Assembly (NCBI RefSeq): GCF_016031635.1
Contig: NZ_JACEGD010000005.1
Location: forward strand, 1-64,000
Length of the DNA stretch: 64,000 bases
Direction: 5' to 3'
DNA from: Bradyrhizobium diversitatis
Lineage (GTDB): Bacteria; Pseudomonadota; Alphaproteobacteria; Rhizobiales; Xanthobacteraceae
Positions 15,906 to 24,316 of the stretch are shown piece by piece. The stretch's first letter is position 1. The number at the start of each line of letters is the position of its first letter. A program made the translations under genes and the position numbers. Under the pieces are notes generated by a model, which made no database searches, was not told the DNA's origin, and saw only the letters and a program-made list of their open reading frames with translations.

Positions 15906-17356
15906 TCATGCGAGGGGCGCAGGTCGAACATGGAGAGTTCGGCATCGGAAACGTTCTCTCCGTATTGGGTAATGTTGCCACCGTCGAATTTTTCGGGGAA
16001 ACCTTCGACGTCGACATCGGTGAGTTGCTTGTCCGTGATAGCCAAAAGCCTGCGGGCTTGCCGGCATCCAGCCAGGCTACGAGCGACTTTAGTTTTCGCC
16101 AGTCGTTCGAAGCAGTGAATCTTGGGGTCGTACCGACCAATCCTGATCAGTTGGTCGCGCTGACTATCGGCGGAAAAGACATCTCAAGCGAGATCCGCGC
16201 AATTCTGAAGGATGCTCCGACTCAGGGCGCCTGTCGCATCTATATGGGATATTACGGATCCGGGAAATCCCATCACCTGAGGCTTGTAAAAGCCATAGCC
16301 CTTCGGGAGGGGTGGGTTACGGCATCTCTTGAACTCGATCCGAAGGCGGCTGACCCTGCAAAGCCCTCGACCGTATACAGGGAGTTGATGGCCGGGCTCG
16401 AGTTCCCGATGCGTGCCGATGGGACGCGCTGTGGCGACTTCTTCGACCTGGTCAAAGAGGTGAGAGACAATTGGTCCAAGATTAAGAGCCTCAAGTACTT
16501 CAGCCGTTCGCCCTGGTTCAGTCTTGCGATGGAGGCACTCCAGTATCTTACACACCGTCGCGACGACCCGGAGTACGTATCGGCCGTCAGCTGGCTCGCG
16601 GGGCAGGTGAAGCAGATCAGTGCAATTCGATCGATCGGCTGGCGCGCTGGGCGAAAATCAATTCCATCGATGCCACAGACAAAAGATACCGGCGTGGTGT
16701 ATTCGTATCACCTGGTGGTCCTCAATGAGGTCCTGAAGGCTCTGGGTTATCAGGGGCTTGCGCTGATCATCGACGAGGCCGAGCATGTGCGCACATATTC
16801 GGCGAGCAGGTACATCCGCGCGAACAACTTCTTCGATGTTCTGGCCCGCTGTGCGCACAAGCCCCGGCCGCATTTTCGTGACCCTCTATGCGACTATGAT
16901 GTGTCGGGACTTCCGGCATTCTGGAGAGAGGGGCCTCATTTTGCGCTGTTCGTCGGCCTGACCGAAGGTGAAGACACACAGGACCTGAAGCGCAAGGCTG
17001 GTGAAATGAGCGTTCTCATCCACGATCCTCGCGAGGTCGTTCGCCTGCGACCGCCAAGCCCCGCCGACTACGAAAACTGGGTCTCGACCTTTCTCGCCGA
17101 GTCTGCTGGTAGGCTCGGTCCCAAAATGAACGTGCTGGCGGATGGGCAACTGCGCGCTCGGATCGCCAAGTTGCTTCGGGACAGTTTCGAGCAATTGCCG
17201 GATACCGAGAAGCTGCTTCGCAACTGGACCAAAATGGCAGGCTTTCCTGCTGCCGTTCTGATGAGCTACCCCTCGTGTGTCGAACCGGACGAACTGGTTG
17301 CGATTGTGGAAGAGGCGGCCCAGCAGATCGCTGGAGACATCCTTCCGTGGGAATAG
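15902..17356 (+). CDS. BrxD-like (DUF2791) P-loop ATPase 2 with N-terminal Tudor/CarD-like domain
   Basis: A 484-residue protein with two parts. Residues ~5-45 (VEHGEFGIGNVLSV...VEFFGETFDV) resemble the small SH3/Tudor-like barrel seen in CarD and at UvrD C-termini. From ~70 onward it is a DUF2791 ATPase with Walker A GYYGSGKS (116-123) and Walker B ALIIDEAEH (287-295), then the FVGLTEGED sensor strand. The barrel may contact RNA polymerase or another DNA-bound protein; that is inference. It is coupled to the ATPase upstream (4-base overlap) and the helicase downstream (10-base overlap). Two unlike BrxD relatives in tandem suggest a hetero-oligomer. Confidence 0.72.
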   Translation: MIMRGAQVEHGEFGIGNVLSVLGNVATVEFFGETFDVDIGELLVRDSQKPAGLPASSQATSDFSFRQSFEAVNLGVVPTNPDQLVALTIGGKDISSEIRAILKDAPTQGACRIYMGYYGSGKSHHLRLVKAIALREGWVTASLELDPKAADPAKPSTVYRELMAGLEFPMRADGTRCGDFFDLVKEVRDNWSKIKSLKYFSRSPWFSLAMEALQYLTHRRDDPEYVSAVSWLAGQVKQISAIRSIGWRAGRKSIPSMPQTKDTGVVYSYHLVVLNEVLKALGYQGLALIIDEAEHVRTYSASRYIRANNFFDVLARCAHKPRPHFRDPLCDYDVSGLPAFWREGPHFALFVGLTEGEDTQDLKRKAGEMSVLIHDPREVVRLRPPSPADYENWVSTFLAESAGRLGPKMNVLADGQLRARIAKLLRDSFEQLPDTEKLLRNWTKMAGFPAAVLMSYPSCVEPDELVAIVEEAAQQIAGDILPWE

Positions 17357-19353
17357 CCAACCGCGCCGAACTGGCTAGGATGATGCCGGATGCTTTCCCC
17401 ATCTTCTTTTCGGGGCGCCAGCCCTATGCCGCGCAGGCACTGGTCATGCCCGAGATCGTGAAAGGAAAGAACGTCCTGTTCGCGGCGCCGACCGCATCAG
17501 GCAAGACAGAGGCCGCGGTTGCACCACTCTTTCAACGGCACCTTTCCTTCCGGCGCCGTAGGCTATCGACGGTCTACGTGGCACCCACCAAGGCGCTGGT
17601 CAACGATCTTTATGAACGCCTGGTTCACTATCTCAGCCGAGATCCTGGTTCAATCGCCCGCTACACGGGCGACAGACACGAGTTGAGGTCGGCTGAAGGC
17701 GCGTTTTGTGTGCTTGCCACTCCCGAAGCGCTCGATTCGCTTCAGCTTCGGAGTCCTGACATGCTCGACGGGGTCCGGTCGGTGATTGTCGACGAGATTC
17801 ACCTCCTGCACGGCGAACCGCGAGGGCAGCAACTACGGCATGTGATTTCCCGGATTCACCGCGCCGCCAAGCCGGCCATGTCGGATCGAGATACGTTCCA
17901 GGTGGTGGGAATGACCGCCACACTGGATGACATGAATGGCGTAGCCCAAAGCTGGCTTGGCGAACAGGCGATAGTGCTTTCACATGGTTCGCCACGCGAA
18001 ATCGATCTCGTGCTCATTGGACCACATAGGACGGACGGAGATCCGAACCGAGCCCGCGCGCGCTCGCTTGCGGAGTGGCTCAACAGATCCGGTGCAGAGA
18101 AGGTCTTGGTGTTCGCGAATTCCAGGAACGGCGCTCACGTGATGGCCGCTCATCTTCATCGCGAACTGTCCGGCAGTCGTTGGCCGGTTCATTTGCATTT
18201 CGGTGCGCTGGCAGCGGTCGAACGTGAGCGAGTCGAGGAGGAGATGCGCCGAAAGCGCTACGGTGTATGCGTAGCGACGGCCACCCTTGAGATCGGGATC
18301 GACATTGGCGACATCGACGCTGTCGTGCTCGCCGATTGTCCTCCAACCGTCAATGCATTCTTGCAGCGCATCGGACGTGGCAACAGAAGGAGCGGCACAT
18401 GCCGCGTTGTCGCCTTCCGATCGAGGGAGCAGGACGAGCATCTGCTCCGCGCCGTTCTTGACTGTGCCAGACGTGGCGAACTCGACGATGTTCACGACTT
18501 CGATCGTCATTCGGTCCGGTTCCAGCAGGTGCTCAGCCTGTGCTGGAGGGCGACTCGTCAGGATCGTCCGCTTTCCATGGCTGAACTCGCCGCGGAAGCC
18601 GGCACCGAAGATCATGCACCGGTCGTGCAGGACATGTTGTCGACGGGCTGCTTGGTCGATGTCAGAGGGGCTCTCATTCCATGCGACCGCCTCATGGATG
18701 AGGCCGATATGGGTCGAATCCATATTGTGATCGCTGGCCGATCCGCCAGTCCAGTGCTGGATCTTCGAACCGGTAAGACCGCCTTGCACGATGCCGACCA
18801 GACGATCGCGGGTGGGGCTGTTTTTCACACGGGCACGCTCCGGCGCCTCATGACTGGCTCCGATGGCGGAGCCTATCTTGGGGGCCCTGCGGATCAGTCA
18901 GAGTCGCTCGCCCGTATTAGGGGGACAGGGCCCGCCCGCCCGATGAGTCGCCGGATCCTGTGGAGCCTCGCGAGGCAGAGAGGCCTTGATCCTTCGCGCT
19001 GGAGGTTGGGTCGCAACCAGCTTTTGACCTGGGGCGGCGAGACACTCAACACTCTGCTGGCCGCTCTTTTGCGGCGTTCCGTTCCTCGCGGTCGCTTCAC
19101 TGCGTCCCTTGAGATCATATCTGGCGATTTCAATGCGATCGAACTGTCCATCGATTCAATTCGGGACATTGCATATCGTGCGGAGAATGCGGCCGACCTG
19201 CCACTTGAAGTCACAAAGAAGTTTGGTGGGAGCAGCCAGTTCTTCTCCGAACTGTCACCTGTGCTGTCCGCCGAAGAGAGGCGGCGCTCGGTACCTTGGC
19301 GATCATTCTACGAGTGGCTTGGCTGTGTTACGGGAATCGAAATCGCGGGTTGA
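17347..19353 (+). CDS. Lhr/BrxHI-like superfamily 2 DNA helicase
   Basis: A 668-residue SF2 helicase. Motif I is AAPTASGKTE (about 46-55), motif Ia YVAPTKAL, motif II VDEIH (148-152), motif III GMTATL, motif IV VFANSRNGAH, motif V ATATLEIGIDIGDID and motif VI LQRIGRGNRRSG. DEIH and the long C-terminal region fit the Lhr-type helicases that include BrxHI of type 2 BREX. The start is GTG 17347, inside the last codons of the ATPase gene, with GGAG ten bases ahead. Longer in-frame starts overlap more and lack a better site. Together with the two BrxD-like ATPases this is the recognisable BREX-2-like or Shango-like core of the operon. Confidence 0.75.
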   Translation: MGIANRAELARMMPDAFPIFFSGRQPYAAQALVMPEIVKGKNVLFAAPTASGKTEAAVAPLFQRHLSFRRRRLSTVYVAPTKALVNDLYERLVHYLSRDPGSIARYTGDRHELRSAEGAFCVLATPEALDSLQLRSPDMLDGVRSVIVDEIHLLHGEPRGQQLRHVISRIHRAAKPAMSDRDTFQVVGMTATLDDMNGVAQSWLGEQAIVLSHGSPREIDLVLIGPHRTDGDPNRARARSLAEWLNRSGAEKVLVFANSRNGAHVMAAHLHRELSGSRWPVHLHFGALAAVERERVEEEMRRKRYGVCVATATLEIGIDIGDIDAVVLADCPPTVNAFLQRIGRGNRRSGTCRVVAFRSREQDEHLLRAVLDCARRGELDDVHDFDRHSVRFQQVLSLCWRATRQDRPLSMAELAAEAGTEDHAPVVQDMLSTGCLVDVRGALIPCDRLMDEADMGRIHIVIAGRSASPVLDLRTGKTALHDADQTIAGGAVFHTGTLRRLMTGSDGGAYLGGPADQSESLARIRGTGPARPMSRRILWSLARQRGLDPSRWRLGRNQLLTWGGETLNTLLAALLRRSVPRGRFTASLEIISGDFNAIELSIDSIRDIAYRAENAADLPLEVTKKFGGSSQFFSELSPVLSAEERRRSVPWRSFYEWLGCVTGIEIAG

Positions 19354-19535
19354 AACTCTGGCTTTCTGATGCGGCTGAGAGAAAACGGTCCAAAGCGGAA
19401 TCAGCTTTCCTCGATTGTGACGTGCAATGTGCAATCCCCCGTTTCCTAGTGGATTATCGCGTAGTGCGCACTTCGGTTGGCATGTGCTGCGCTCAAGACC
19501 AATAATATCTACGGATGCACTTCAGGGAGGGCTCT

Positions 19536-20042
19536 ATGGCGAAAACACTGCAATTCCCCGATCTCGTCTGGAAAGAACGAACTGCCGCGTATGGAGTAGA
19601 GGTGGGAATCGACCTTCTTCCTCCTAAATTTGACGGAAAGTGGCGCAGAAATGTCGAGCGCTCTCTCGACAAATGGGTTCGATCTAAAAAATTCACGAAG
19701 TCGGCGACTCTTTGGATGTGGGGAACGATGAGCTCCAACTTCCTGCATGAGAACAATGGACCTTGCTGGTCGGAATTCCTAGTGGCAGTCGGCTTGCCAG
19801 AGGCATTCCTGACCGATCTGCAAGACGATCTCTTGAGGTCATTTCACAAAGGCGTCCGAGCATCCGAGGCTATCGAACTGTTCCGGGACGACGGCTGGGC
19901 TGCAATCTGCCATGTCCAGGATGGCACGGTCTGGATCCAAGAGGATGTCGACTTATGGGTGCCCTACATCGACAAGGCCGGCCGAAAGCGCGAAGGTATA
20001 CTGAAAGATCGACCAACAAATCCAAACTTGCGCAGGGCGTGA
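19536..20042 (+). CDS. hypothetical protein, 168 aa
   Basis: Not recognised. The ATG at 19536 follows a strong GGGAGG. The sequence is Trp-rich (VWKERTAAY, TLWMWGTMSSNFLHE, WAAICHV, VDLWVPYI) and likely a compact alpha/beta domain without visible catalytic residues. It lies 182 bases after the helicase on the same strand and may be a separate transcript. Its 3' end faces the leftward UDG-like gene across 131 bases. Confidence 0.5.
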   Translation: MAKTLQFPDLVWKERTAAYGVEVGIDLLPPKFDGKWRRNVERSLDKWVRSKKFTKSATLWMWGTMSSNFLHENNGPCWSEFLVAVGLPEAFLTDLQDDLLRSFHKGVRASEAIELFRDDGWAAICHVQDGTVWIQEDVDLWVPYIDKAGRKREGILKDRPTNPNLRRA

Positions 20043-20173
20043 TGGCGGTACGTCACGCCCCAGCCTACATTCCCCAGTCTGCCCGGCGTTTGCCCAGCGC
20101 GTTGGCTCGGTAAAAAGCAATGCGAGCTCAAAGAAAAGGGGCGGAAGTCGCCTCCCTTGTTCTCGGACGAACG

Positions 20174-20962
20174 TCACGCTGAGAGAGCATCCACCTGAAA
20201 GCGAAGCTTCTCGAGGGCGGCGTCCAATGTGCTGGCGTTTGTCTTGGATGATAAGGATTCCCGGCTCTTGCGTCCCAAAAAATAAGAGATCCGCTCAGCG
20301 TTTGCCCCACTAGGATGCGGCAGCCCACTCAAAACTTGCTTCCGGTCCAACAGCCCTCGTCCAGACAGATATTCTAGAGCTCGAGCCGCTTGGGGGCCGA
20401 GTGGAAGCCATACTGCTTCGCGCAAGGACCGTGCTTCTTCTACCAAGTACTTGTCGATCATCGATTTGAGTAACGGCGTTTTCAGCATGTCGGGGTTACC
20501 GTTGTAGTTCGATTCGCCGACGAAGACCGGGTAACGCAAAGCGGAGGTGAAATGAACCAACCCGCATGAGGGATCAAAGATCTCAGCGCATGATACCGCA
20601 CCAAGCAAGGGAGCTAAGCCGATATGGTCGAGCATTGAGACTAGACCTGTCCGCATGGATCCACTGAAGCTGCTGGTCTGCTTGGCGAGCCGAGAGGCTT
20701 CGCTCTTTTCCTTGCCAGCCGTTAGAGCCGCAGACGCCGCCACGAGTGCGTTTACCGCCTGTGTTCGACCAGGAGTAATTCCAACCACGACGAGCCGCGC
20801 GTCAAGAGCGACGAAGTCAAACGGCGCGTAGCAAGTGGTCAGCAATCCGTCACGCGCCAGGGTGAGTTTTTGGAGCAGGTCTCCTTCCGCCAACTCACGC
20901 GGTGTCGCGCTGCCGATCGCCGAAGCGTAACGATCGAAGAGACTTACATTGTTCAAGTCCAT
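20174..20962 (-). CDS. uracil-DNA glycosylase superfamily protein
   Basis: A 262-residue protein with two hallmarks of the UDG superfamily: a beta strand entering motif 1, VVVGITPGRTQ (GITPG at 61-65), and the late motif 2 SGLPHPSGAN (HPSGAN 216-221), where the His contacts the base. A strand-turn (LVHFTSALRYPVF) and a NYNGNP segment lie between. Motif 1 lacks the Asp of family 1 enzymes and the Asn of MUG, so base preference cannot be read off. A good ribosome site (TTGGAGAA) precedes ATG 20962. Last gene of a three-gene leftward operon. Glycosylases that excise modified phage bases (the Brig1 type) make a defence role conceivable; repair is the alternative. Confidence 0.65.
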   Translation of the reverse strand: MDLNNVSLFDRYASAIGSATPRELAEGDLLQKLTLARDGLLTTCYAPFDFVALDARLVVVGITPGRTQAVNALVAASAALTAGKEKSEASRLAKQTSSFSGSMRTGLVSMLDHIGLAPLLGAVSCAEIFDPSCGLVHFTSALRYPVFVGESNYNGNPDMLKTPLLKSMIDKYLVEEARSLREAVWLPLGPQAARALEYLSGRGLLDRKQVLSGLPHPSGANAERISYFLGRKSRESLSSKTNASTLDAALEKLRFQVDALSA

Positions 20963-20986
20963 GGGCAGTTCTCCAATTCGTTTTTA

Positions 20987-21262
20987 TTAGGGTCGGTTGA
21001 AACGTCGAGTGCGACGAGCTGCTGTGACCAACCGACCGTTGTCCCCGACCACGATGTAGACGTTTAGCCACGGTTCGACCTTTTGGAGTGAGCGACGATC
21101 GCCAAAGTGATGTTCGAGCCGTCTGACTGCCGCCTTGTCGAAGAAGTACCTATCGGCTCCGCCGCACCTCATCTCTGAGCCGAAGCGTTCGAGTAGTTCC
21201 ACCATGAAAGGTGGGATAGCTCGTTGTCGGAGCCGTACTTCAGAGTGATGGCTGAGGTTCAT
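20987..21262 (-). CDS. small DUF4258-like protein
   Basis: A 91-residue protein with the HSEVRLRQRAIPPFMVELL opening typical of short rhizobial and cyanobacterial DUF4258-like proteins, a central Tyr-Phe-Phe-Asp-Lys strand and a C-terminal VYIVVGDNGRLVTAARR hairpin. Role unknown; relatives are often toxin-like or found next to restriction genes. ATG 21262 overlaps the upstream stop by 4 bases (ATGA), and only 24 bases separate it from the UDG-like gene, so the three genes are one operon. Confidence 0.55.
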   Translation of the reverse strand: MNLSHHSEVRLRQRAIPPFMVELLERFGSEMRCGGADRYFFDKAAVRRLEHHFGDRRSLQKVEPWLNVYIVVGDNGRLVTAARRTRRFNRP

Positions 21263-22230
21263 CGCGTGGCACCTTGGGTCGCGGCGAGCCCAAGTTCCTG
21301 AGCGGATCGAGGTCGAAAGCCGGCTGCGGTCACGATGCCCCAGTTGCCAGCGGAATTTGGGCGCCTCCAATAAGCAGTCGGCTTCATCCGAGCGAGCGCG
21401 TCCAAAGCTTGGCGATAGTCGGTGAAAGTCGTCTCAGATCCCTTAGGTCCGAGTGTGTACTTGCCATTGCGTTGACACTTCGCCGGATCGAACTCCGTTT
21501 GATCACTGGCGAAGGGAACCCATAGGAGTTCTCCCTCCAGCGCAGGTTCATTATTCGACGACGAAAACACGTCCGCTGATGACTGATGCCAAATGGAGGA
21601 CTTGAAATCACCTCGGGCGTTAAGCCATGTCAGCGCACTGGCTGCAGTGATCCTCCCGTCCTTCACTTCCAGGCCGGAGCCGCTCGATGGTGTGAGCGCA
21701 TTGCGCATGCTTTTTTGACCGAGCCGCACCAGCGCAGCTAGTTCATCCGGCAGCAGTCCTGTTCCTTCGTCGAGACCGAAGCGAGCTTTGGCCGCCAACA
21801 GTGTTCGATCGATTTCTGCGGTCTCTGTACCTTCGGGCTTACTCGGCGTGACTGCAGTACTCACTGCTTCGATGAGGTTCTTAATGTCTGCGAGCGTGCA
21901 GGGCCCTCCGTCGATGGGCGAAAGCCCAAAAAAGGCGTAAGCGTTGAGGCTCGTGAGCTTCTGGGACAGCGGCAAGTCAAGGAGTTCAATGGGAGTGGTT
22001 TCTTCCCAAAGAGTCTTCCATGAGACTTCGGGCATACGATCCGATGCCCGGTCTGACAAACCTAGGGCGCCATGCAGGCAAATCATCGCTTTTTTGACCG
22101 CCTCGGGATTCAGGCAGAGAGCTTCGAGACGTTCACCTGTGCGGATGATGAGTGCCGCAACGTCGTCCGCTTCGAAATCCTCGTAAGCTTGGCCAAACTC
22201 TTGAAACCGCTTGGTGTAGATCGGGTCCAT
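21259..22230 (-). CDS. hypothetical protein, 323 aa
   Basis: Unrecognised. The N-terminal half is helical with a hydrophobic stretch around LNAYAFFGLSPIDGG. The middle is Ser/Thr-rich. The C-terminal third carries strands with NGKYTLGPKGSETTF, like a small beta domain. The last ~25 residues (GIVTAAGFRPRSAQELGL) are short-motif-like. First gene of the operon that ends with the UDG-like protein, coupled by an ATGA overlap to the small second gene. Partnership with the glycosylase is inferred from that layout. Confidence 0.5.
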   Translation of the reverse strand: MDPIYTKRFQEFGQAYEDFEADDVAALIIRTGERLEALCLNPEAVKKAMICLHGALGLSDRASDRMPEVSWKTLWEETTPIELLDLPLSQKLTSLNAYAFFGLSPIDGGPCTLADIKNLIEAVSTAVTPSKPEGTETAEIDRTLLAAKARFGLDEGTGLLPDELAALVRLGQKSMRNALTPSSGSGLEVKDGRITAASALTWLNARGDFKSSIWHQSSADVFSSSNNEPALEGELLWVPFASDQTEFDPAKCQRNGKYTLGPKGSETTFTDYRQALDALARMKPTAYWRRPNSAGNWGIVTAAGFRPRSAQELGLAATQGATR

Positions 22231-22838
22231 GCGAGCATCTCCTCAAAGGAAGAATGATAAGAACTGTCCTTTCAGTCTCACAAACCGTGGTCTTTGACAA
22301 GGAGGAATAATGGACTCATTTATCCTTTGCAGCTAAAGTCTAATACGTCGGAATTGACGGGAGTTCGGATGAGCAGAAAACGATCCGCGGCCTACGCGGG
22401 CGGACTCTGGTGCGGTGCCGCGACAGTCGAGCAGATGAAACTGGCAATGAAGCGCTTGAGCACTCCGACCATCGCGCCCGTTCTTCTGTTTGCGTCTCTT
22501 GCCGAGCTGCCCGGCGGGGCCTCTGCGGCCTGCAATGGCTGCAAGATCAATGTGCCGGACGGCTCGCTACCGGCGCGAACTCACGGCGAGGCTGTCGGGG
22601 GAGCCATCGTGGTGCCGGCCGCAAGCCTCGCCACGTAGACCATGGCCGCCCCCAGTATGCCCCACGCGAAGGCTTACCTTTAAACAGCTTTCTGCCGGAG
22701 TCGGTTGCCGGGGCAGGTACGCTCAACCGGGCTCCTCCCCCTTCGAAGGTCAGAGCGCTATGATACAATCGTGGGACAGGCGATTCATCATGGCGTTGGC
22801 GGCACAGCACTGTCTCGGCGGGTCAGACGGTTAGCGAG
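22231..22838. other. intergenic region between divergent units
   Basis: Carries the promoter side of the leftward UDG-like operon and, to the right, the start of the Abi_C gene. The only candidate gene inside is a doubtful small secreted protein (22369-22638). No repeats or terminator of note. Confidence 0.4.
22369..22638 (+). CDS. doubtful small secreted protein
   Basis: An 89-residue product behind a fair GGGAG site. It contains MKRLSTPTIAPVLLFASLAE ending ASAAC, which looks like a signal peptide with a Cys just after the cleavage site, then NGCKINVPDG. The residues in front of that signal (MSRKRSAAYAG...) do not fit one, so the true start could be 22447 instead. No homologue recognised and composition is borderline. 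Confidence 0.3.
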   Translation: MSRKRSAAYAGGLWCGAATVEQMKLAMKRLSTPTIAPVLLFASLAELPGGASAACNGCKINVPDGSLPARTHGEAVGGAIVVPAASLAT

Positions 22839-23684
22839 ATGGTCACTATCAAGCGTTCCGAAATGCGTCAGATCGATCAGGTATTCGGGATGGAGGGCGG
22901 CTATGTCCTCGATTTCTCGAACAGGACCTTTTCGGAGTTTTTCGAGGACGAATTCGGGATCAACATCTACGACGATAAGTATCACGTCCGCGGCTCGTCC
23001 AAGGCCAATCTGCTGCGCGGGTTCATCGACGTTGAGGACGGCTACCTTGTCGGCAAGGCGCTACGAAAGCTTTACGACTACCGCAGCGGGACGGTCGCCG
23101 TGCGGGATGCTGCTCAGCTCCTGCCTGAAGACACACAGAAGCAGTTCTACCAGCTCGTAGCGAGAATCGAGTCGGGGGCAAATCCCCCTGTTCTCGGTTC
23201 GCTGTCAAACGCTGCTCAGGTCCTAAACTTCGATACCGTCACGCGGGACATCGAGCGGGCGCTGGCCAGCGCGGACAAGGACCCCGAGGACGCGGTTACG
23301 GCGGCATGCTCGACCGTTGAAAGCGTGTGCCGCTCGATCCTGATTGAGCTCGGCCTCGGCCTGCCCGAGAAGAAAGACATCAAGGGGCTGTTTGCTGCGG
23401 TACGCAAGCCATTGGGGCTGGGCACCGACCGCGACGACCTCGATCCGCTGATTGCCGACGATGTACGGAAAATCCTGAACGGGCTTGCGACCGTCATCGA
23501 GGGCATCGGCTCTCTTCGGACCCATGGAGGCGATGCCCACGGCAGGGAGCGGGGCTACACGAGAATTGATCGCAGGATTGCAAGCCTCGCGATACATTCG
23601 GCGAGCACCGTAGCATTGTTTCTGATTGAGACGTGGCAGAGAAGGCATCCCGCCCGTGAGCTCAAACTTCACACGGCGGCATAG
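22839..23684 (+). CDS. abortive infection family protein (Abi_C type)
   Basis: A 281-residue protein. The C-terminal half carries the Abi_C (PF14355) pattern: DIERALASADKDPEDAVTAA, SVCRSILIELG, then IGSLRTHGGDAHGRERGY, the most diagnostic block, and a helical end. The N-terminus (MRQIDQVFGMEGGYVLDFSN, LRGFIDVEDGYLVGKALRKL) resembles the AbiJ N-terminal domain. Known relatives are linked to phage-induced growth arrest; no nuclease residues are evident here. It stands alone at the right edge of the accessory region. Family call firm, phage defence inferred. Confidence 0.75.
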   Translation: MVTIKRSEMRQIDQVFGMEGGYVLDFSNRTFSEFFEDEFGINIYDDKYHVRGSSKANLLRGFIDVEDGYLVGKALRKLYDYRSGTVAVRDAAQLLPEDTQKQFYQLVARIESGANPPVLGSLSNAAQVLNFDTVTRDIERALASADKDPEDAVTAACSTVESVCRSILIELGLGLPEKKDIKGLFAAVRKPLGLGTDRDDLDPLIADDVRKILNGLATVIEGIGSLRTHGGDAHGRERGYTRIDRRIASLAIHSASTVALFLIETWQRRHPARELKLHTAA

Positions 23685-24007
23685 CGGCGCGTCCTTCTTC
23701 CGGACCGGGCTGTAGGCATCCGCAAGCCGCAAAGCGGTTGCTTGGCGGTGCCAGGACTCAGCGCCGGTGCCTCACGGCCCTCGCAGCCTTTTTTTGGACC
23801 ACAAGCGCAATCGCGCATCACACGTATCGATGGACGATGATACATTTAGCTGGTACAAAGCTTCAATCCGGTGTGGCTCTAAGCCTTTGATCTAGCTAGC
23901 GTTGCTGGGATTGGACGACAATCCTTTCCTGGGCACCATACGATTCTGGATCGCAAATAAATCCAGATAGATAAGCCCTTTCAGAGTGTTGCGTTGGCAT
24001 CGGGGCC
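23685..24007. other. intergenic region at the accessory/core boundary
   Basis: No gene. It has a GC-rich imperfect hairpin around 23764-23778 and a run of seven T at 23788-23794, which may end the Abi_C transcript. Base composition rises to the right of here. No tRNA, integrase or direct-repeat attachment site is recognised. Confidence 0.4.
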
Positions 24008-24280
24008 ATGAGCCGAGAAAGTGCAATGCGCTGTGGCTTGGGATCGTGTGCTTTGGGCTTGTGCCTCTTGATCGGTGCGTGTGCTTCTGCGAACGCCGCC
24101 GCAAGAGGGCATCACAAGTTGCGACCTGTCATCGTTCGGCCGGGCCAGGCCACGGCTCCGGTCTATGTCACTCCGAATGGCGTGCGCATCTATCGCGACG
24201 ACTCCGTTCCCGGCGGTCTGCGGACCGACCACGACGACCCTCCCGCCTATGACGATCCATCCAAGTTCGGCGGCGGCTGA
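24008..24280 (+). CDS. small exported protein, 90 aa
   Basis: Residues ~8-30 (GLGSCALGLCLLIGACASANA) form a signal peptide, either cleaved after Ala-Asn-Ala or a lipoprotein signal with Cys25 in LIGAC. The mature part is short: basic GHHKLRPVIVRPG, a YVTPNGVRIYRDD strand, then an Asp-rich tail ending GGG. Function unknown; short periplasmic proteins of this style are common in Bradyrhizobium. First gene with core-like composition. Confidence 0.55.
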   Translation: MSRESAMRCGLGSCALGLCLLIGACASANAAARGHHKLRPVIVRPGQATAPVYVTPNGVRIYRDDSVPGGLRTDHDDPPAYDDPSKFGGG

Positions 24281-24316
24281 TTGACGAGCCGGGCTGCTGC
24301 TGCGGCAAGGTGCCCT

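Noticed and set aside
11408..19353. Call as a Dpd (deazapurine DNA modification) system
   Set aside because: It shares the ATPase-plus-helicase look, but no DpdA transglycosylase, DpdB or queuosine-precursor gene is present.
11408..19353. Call as Shango or complete BREX
   Set aside because: No TerB-like protein and no PglX, PglZ or PglW; only BrxD- and BrxHI-like parts are seen.
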